Positions 4,669-7,252 of a DNA stretch of 7,252 nt are shown here, one piece after another (position 1 is the stretch's first letter; the number at the start of each line of letters is the position of its first letter). This DNA comes from Candidatus Thorarchaeota archaeon (GTDB taxonomy: Archaea; Asgardarchaeota; Thorarchaeia; Thorarchaeales; Thorarchaeaceae). The DNA lies in contig SDOA01000166.1 of NCBI GenBank assembly GCA_004524595.1, positions 1 through 7,252 on the forward strand, given 5' to 3'. Below the pieces are notes generated by a model that made no database searches, had not been told where the DNA came from, and was given only the letters and a program-made list of their open reading frames with translations. Position numbers and translations under genes: made by a program.

Positions 4669-7197
4669 TTACTTCTTTCCACGTCGGATGATTATAATCA
4701 CCACGATGAGTACTGCAGCAACACCTAACGCAATAATAGCTAATAGCATTGGATCAACTGGAACGCCTCCACCATTAGTCGTAGTAGTCGTAGTGGGAAT
4801 ATATTCTGTAACATTAAGTGTCACCGTGTCTGAAACACTATATCCAAGTTTGTCATAAACTGTGAGTTGATATTCTGTTATTGACTTGTTCACGCCATCG
4901 ATATTGAATGTGATGGGTCCTCCAAGCCATTTTCCACTCTGAGTGATTGTCCCATTGACTCTCAGAACATAGTTCCACGGACCTGCATCCGCAACCGGTG
5001 TCCATGTTATTTCGTTACCTGTTTCAGTTTCCATGTAGGTGACATCAGCTGGATGATCGATAATTGGTCGATCAAAATAGATGAATCCAATTTCATTGAC
5101 CCATAACTCGAGTGAATCCATGTATGTGGAATTGTCATAGTCCCCTTGGAACTCGTCGATGAGGAAAGCATTGACCAGTGTCTGGTGATCATTGCGTATT
5201 GCAATGGCTGTCTTGTTTTCCTCTGGTACTGCTGTATAGCCTGCTAATGAAGTTGCATTAGAGAATACATGTAGTAATGAGCCTTCTGAGCCATAGTCTA
5301 CAATAGGTTCAAACAATGATGCTGCATAATCTACAGGAATATTGAAGATAGGATGACTCGTCTGCCACACATAGATATCAGGTTCATCCGGAGCTGAACT
5401 TACTGGTAAAACACCAAGAAGAGGCCAAAGTGGATTACTACTATACGAAGCCATCTGGTAATATGATAGAATGAGTTTCCCGCCAAATTCGACCCAAGCA
5501 CGAATGTTATCAAAATAGCCACTCATTGTGAATCCTGGCATGTCAAAGATTACCAAATCCCACTTGCTCCAATACTCATAGAGAGAGAGATTGAAGTAGT
5601 CAATTTCATGGGTCAAATAGAAGTTGATACCCAGACTTCGAAGCGCTTCTGCTGGGGCAACATCATATTTGTTTTCAACGATAAAGTCATCATTGAAAAG
5701 CAAAACATTAGCTGCTCCTGATGAGAGCCAGTTAATGGAATTCACTGCAAATATCACATTGTCATCATTTACTATAGTATTATGATCTAAGAAATTGATG
5801 TCCCCTGATACAATCACTCTGCCCTGACCGACATCACATCCAGCGACTGCGACATTGGGTCCGAATCTGATGATAGAGAATGCATCACCTGTGATGTTGA
5901 CCCATTCACCACCTGATAGGTAGATATTACTAATCCCCTCACGAATTGGATGCTCATCGAGGTCGGTAGTCGTATCAAAGGGCATTTGTGTGTAATCATC
6001 TGTGATATTGAAACCCCAAGGAGCAATGAGCTCATTCATGTTTATATGACCTTCGTCATTGATCCCATTGAAGTCTGTGAGGTAGAATAGACCTCCTCCA
6101 TTGGCTACAAAAGGTCTGATTACATCGGTCATTTCTTCTGTTGAATAGGTCTTCATTGGAAGATTAATTATCAATACATCAAAAATTGATATGAGAGAAG
6201 TTGTGAGTTCTCCTCCTGCTGGTGGATACAGCTTGTCAACAGTATATGAATGATTGACCAAGAAGTCCCTCCAGATATTATATCTAGGCACATGGGTTAC
6301 ATTTTGATCCCATGTGTCAACTCCATAAAAAGGAATTTTTGAGAAATCAAAAGCTATCCTTGCCTTTGGTCTTGGAGCAAGCCAATCTATAGCATCAGCA
6401 GTAATACGACTTTGCCAAGCTGTGAATGAACTACAGTTTCCTGGAATCTGCACGATTCTCCCACCCCTGTCGGGATTGTCAAATGCACCAATTGCACCGT
6501 TGACAGACACGTGTCCGTCAATAGCTAGTATATGGAGAGAGTCTCCTAGCAGGGATGCAAGATCAACGTGATTCCATACAGTCGCGTTTTCATTGTAAGA
6601 GAGGACATTATTGACTTGATATTCCTTCGTTACAGGGTAGCGCTCTGTTACGTTGATGTTGTTGAGATAAGGGATATTGTACCAATAATAAGGCAAAGGT
6701 CCAAAACCAACAAGACCGAAGTCACCTTCAAGACTCGGGTGAATCATGCCCATATAAAGAAGATATCCGATAGAGCCATCGAAGCTCAGGATACCTCCTC
6801 CAGCCAGCCAGTAGTCTTTCACGAGATAGATGATCTCATCCTTTGGTAACTGGTTTGGTAGGATAAATACATCATAGTGAGCAGCCATCAACTTATGATC
6901 AAGGATGTCCTGAGTAGATAATGCAGTGACTGCAAAGCCCTGGCTTTGCAAAAGAGCTATGACATTCGCATAGTAACTTGTATATGTACCTCCCTCAGCA
7001 TAAGCTGGTAAAGATGTATTTGGCTCAGTATATACCGCAACTCTCAAGGTTTCTTGAGCAAATTGAGCCGGTATAAAATCATTAATTTGGACTAAGTTAG
7101 TTTTAGCTTGGTTTACTCCTGTCACCATCGTTGGTGCAAGGATAAACATTGGAAGGATTAACATACTTAGAATTAATACATGTTGCAATCTCGTCAA
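4669..7197 (-). CDS. Large surface protein with three GATase1/Rossmann-like repeats, Ig/FN3-like domain and C-terminal membrane anchor
   Basis: This 842-aa extracellular protein is anchored at its C-terminus. Residues 1-27 are a signal peptide (R3, then a long hydrophobic core, then MVTGVNQ). Three similar Rossmann-like modules follow, each with a Y/F/W-D-(V/L)-x-I strand, a helix and a G-G-(G/K) turn: Y108-D140 ending GGGILSFD, F339-D375 ending GGGLFYLTD, and W546-Y580 ending GGKLILSYY. They resemble class I glutamine-amidotransferase or BPL_N-like folds, but where the catalytic Cys is expected the first two have Asp and the third an aromatic, so amidotransferase activity is unlikely. Residues 710-797 form an Ig/FN3-like domain (H-P-A-D-V-T-Y, N-E-I-T-W-T, Y-x-L-T-V-Y-D). 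PTTTTTTNGGG is a linker, and residues 817-837 are a membrane helix ending RRGKK. Fifteen N-X-S/T sequons fit a glycosylated envelope protein. The start is TTG; GAGGAG lies six bases upstream, an in-frame stop is just beyond it, and a start at M12 would lose the n-region of the signal peptide. The ligand and role are unknown. Confidence 0.88.
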   Translation of the reverse strand: MTRLQHVLILSMLILPMFILAPTMVTGVNQAKTNLVQINDFIPAQFAQETLRVAVYTEPNTSLPAYAEGGTYTSYYANVIALLQSQGFAVTALSTQDILDHKLMAAHYDVFILPNQLPKDEIIYLVKDYWLAGGGILSFDGSIGYLLYMGMIHPSLEGDFGLVGFGPLPYYWYNIPYLNNINVTERYPVTKEYQVNNVLSYNENATVWNHVDLASLLGDSLHILAIDGHVSVNGAIGAFDNPDRGGRIVQIPGNCSSFTAWQSRITADAIDWLAPRPKARIAFDFSKIPFYGVDTWDQNVTHVPRYNIWRDFLVNHSYTVDKLYPPAGGELTTSLISIFDVLIINLPMKTYSTEEMTDVIRPFVANGGGLFYLTDFNGINDEGHINMNELIAPWGFNITDDYTQMPFDTTTDLDEHPIREGISNIYLSGGEWVNITGDAFSIIRFGPNVAVAGCDVGQGRVIVSGDINFLDHNTIVNDDNVIFAVNSINWLSSGAANVLLFNDDFIVENKYDVAPAEALRSLGINFYLTHEIDYFNLSLYEYWSKWDLVIFDMPGFTMSGYFDNIRAWVEFGGKLILSYYQMASYSSNPLWPLLGVLPVSSAPDEPDIYVWQTSHPIFNIPVDYAASLFEPIVDYGSEGSLLHVFSNATSLAGYTAVPEENKTAIAIRNDHQTLVNAFLIDEFQGDYDNSTYMDSLELWVNEIGFIYFDRPIIDHPADVTYMETETGNEITWTPVADAGPWNYVLRVNGTITQSGKWLGGPITFNIDGVNKSITEYQLTVYDKLGYSVSDTVTLNVTEYIPTTTTTTNGGGVPVDPMLLAIIALGVAAVLIVVIIIIRRGKK

Positions 7198-7203
7198 TTT
7201 TAA

Positions 7204-7209
7204 CTCCTC
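7204..7209 (-). promoter_or_regulatory. Shine-Dalgarno site for the TTG start of the surface-protein gene
   Basis: The minus strand reads GAGGAGTTAAAATTG. GAGGAG is six bases before TTG, which supports that start over the first in-frame ATG, 11 codons inside. Confidence 0.7.
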
Positions 7210-7229
7210 ATCTCAAAACGCATTCTGCC

Positions 7230-7238
7230 ATTTATATG
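7230..7238 (-). promoter_or_regulatory. Archaeal TATA box of the surface-protein gene
   Basis: The minus strand reads TGCATATAAATGG. CATATAAAT is centred about 37 bases before the TTG start. An archaeal start site about 25 bases downstream would fall near 7208-7210, giving a very short leader that begins at the SD. No clear purine-rich BRE is seen beside it. Confidence 0.5.
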
Positions 7239-7252
7239 CAATGTGGTATTTA

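Noticed and set aside
4782..4797. Short GTAGTC/GTCGTA-like repetitive run
   Set aside because: It encodes the Thr-rich linker before the membrane anchor of the surface protein; it is low-complexity coding sequence, not a DNA repeat element.
5007..6035. Two minus-strand ORFs (5007-5204 and 5814-6035)
   Set aside because: They lie in another frame inside the 842-codon surface-protein gene; no independent start signals.
6568..6849. Plus-strand ORF of 93 codons
   Set aside because: It is antisense to the N-terminal module of the surface protein, which has signal peptide, repeats and sequons that support the minus-strand reading.

Overview
The window looks like chromosomal DNA of an archaeon, most likely an Asgard archaeon; Thorarchaeota-like is my best guess, at moderate confidence. 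The reasons are two secreted proteins, each with a signal peptide and a single C-terminal membrane anchor followed by a short basic tail; in the larger one a Thr-rich linker and an Ig/FN3-like domain of a style common in Asgard surface proteins; many N-glycosylation sequons; an archaeal-type TATA box; and compact AT-rich DNA with Shine-Dalgarno (SD) sites and TTG starts. No rRNA, tRNA, CRISPR array, transposon or integrase is visible.

Layout. Positions 1-654 (+) hold the 3' part of a small membrane-anchored surface protein whose true start probably lies left of the window. It converges on an amidohydrolase (690-2018, -), and a short bidirectional terminator hairpin separates the two. Upstream of the amidohydrolase on the minus strand are two overlapping genes: a 506-aa HEAT-like helical-repeat protein with a C-terminal winged-helix-like domain (2083-3603), and a helical protein with a Ser/Lys-rich basic tail (3600 to about 4472). 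They share an ATGA stop/start overlap and are almost certainly co-transcribed. A leader of about 180 bases with small repeats precedes them. Next comes a strong hairpin terminator for the large gene at 4669-7197 (-), an 842-aa surface protein with three Rossmann/glutamine-amidotransferase-like repeats, an Ig/FN3-like domain and a C-terminal membrane anchor. Its promoter and SD lie at the right edge.

How the genes may work together. The two overlapping genes form the only clear functional pair. The partner charges are complementary (acidic linker with winged helix, and basic tail), which suggests a nucleic-acid-associated complex, but neither protein has a function I can name. The amidohydrolase has a complete ATZ/TRZ/SsnA-type active site but no pathway neighbours, so its substrate is open. 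The two surface proteins are separate transcription units. The most interesting points are the HEAT-winged-helix pair and the evidence that its first gene starts at a non-canonical CTG (or ATT) codon behind a perfect GGAGG.
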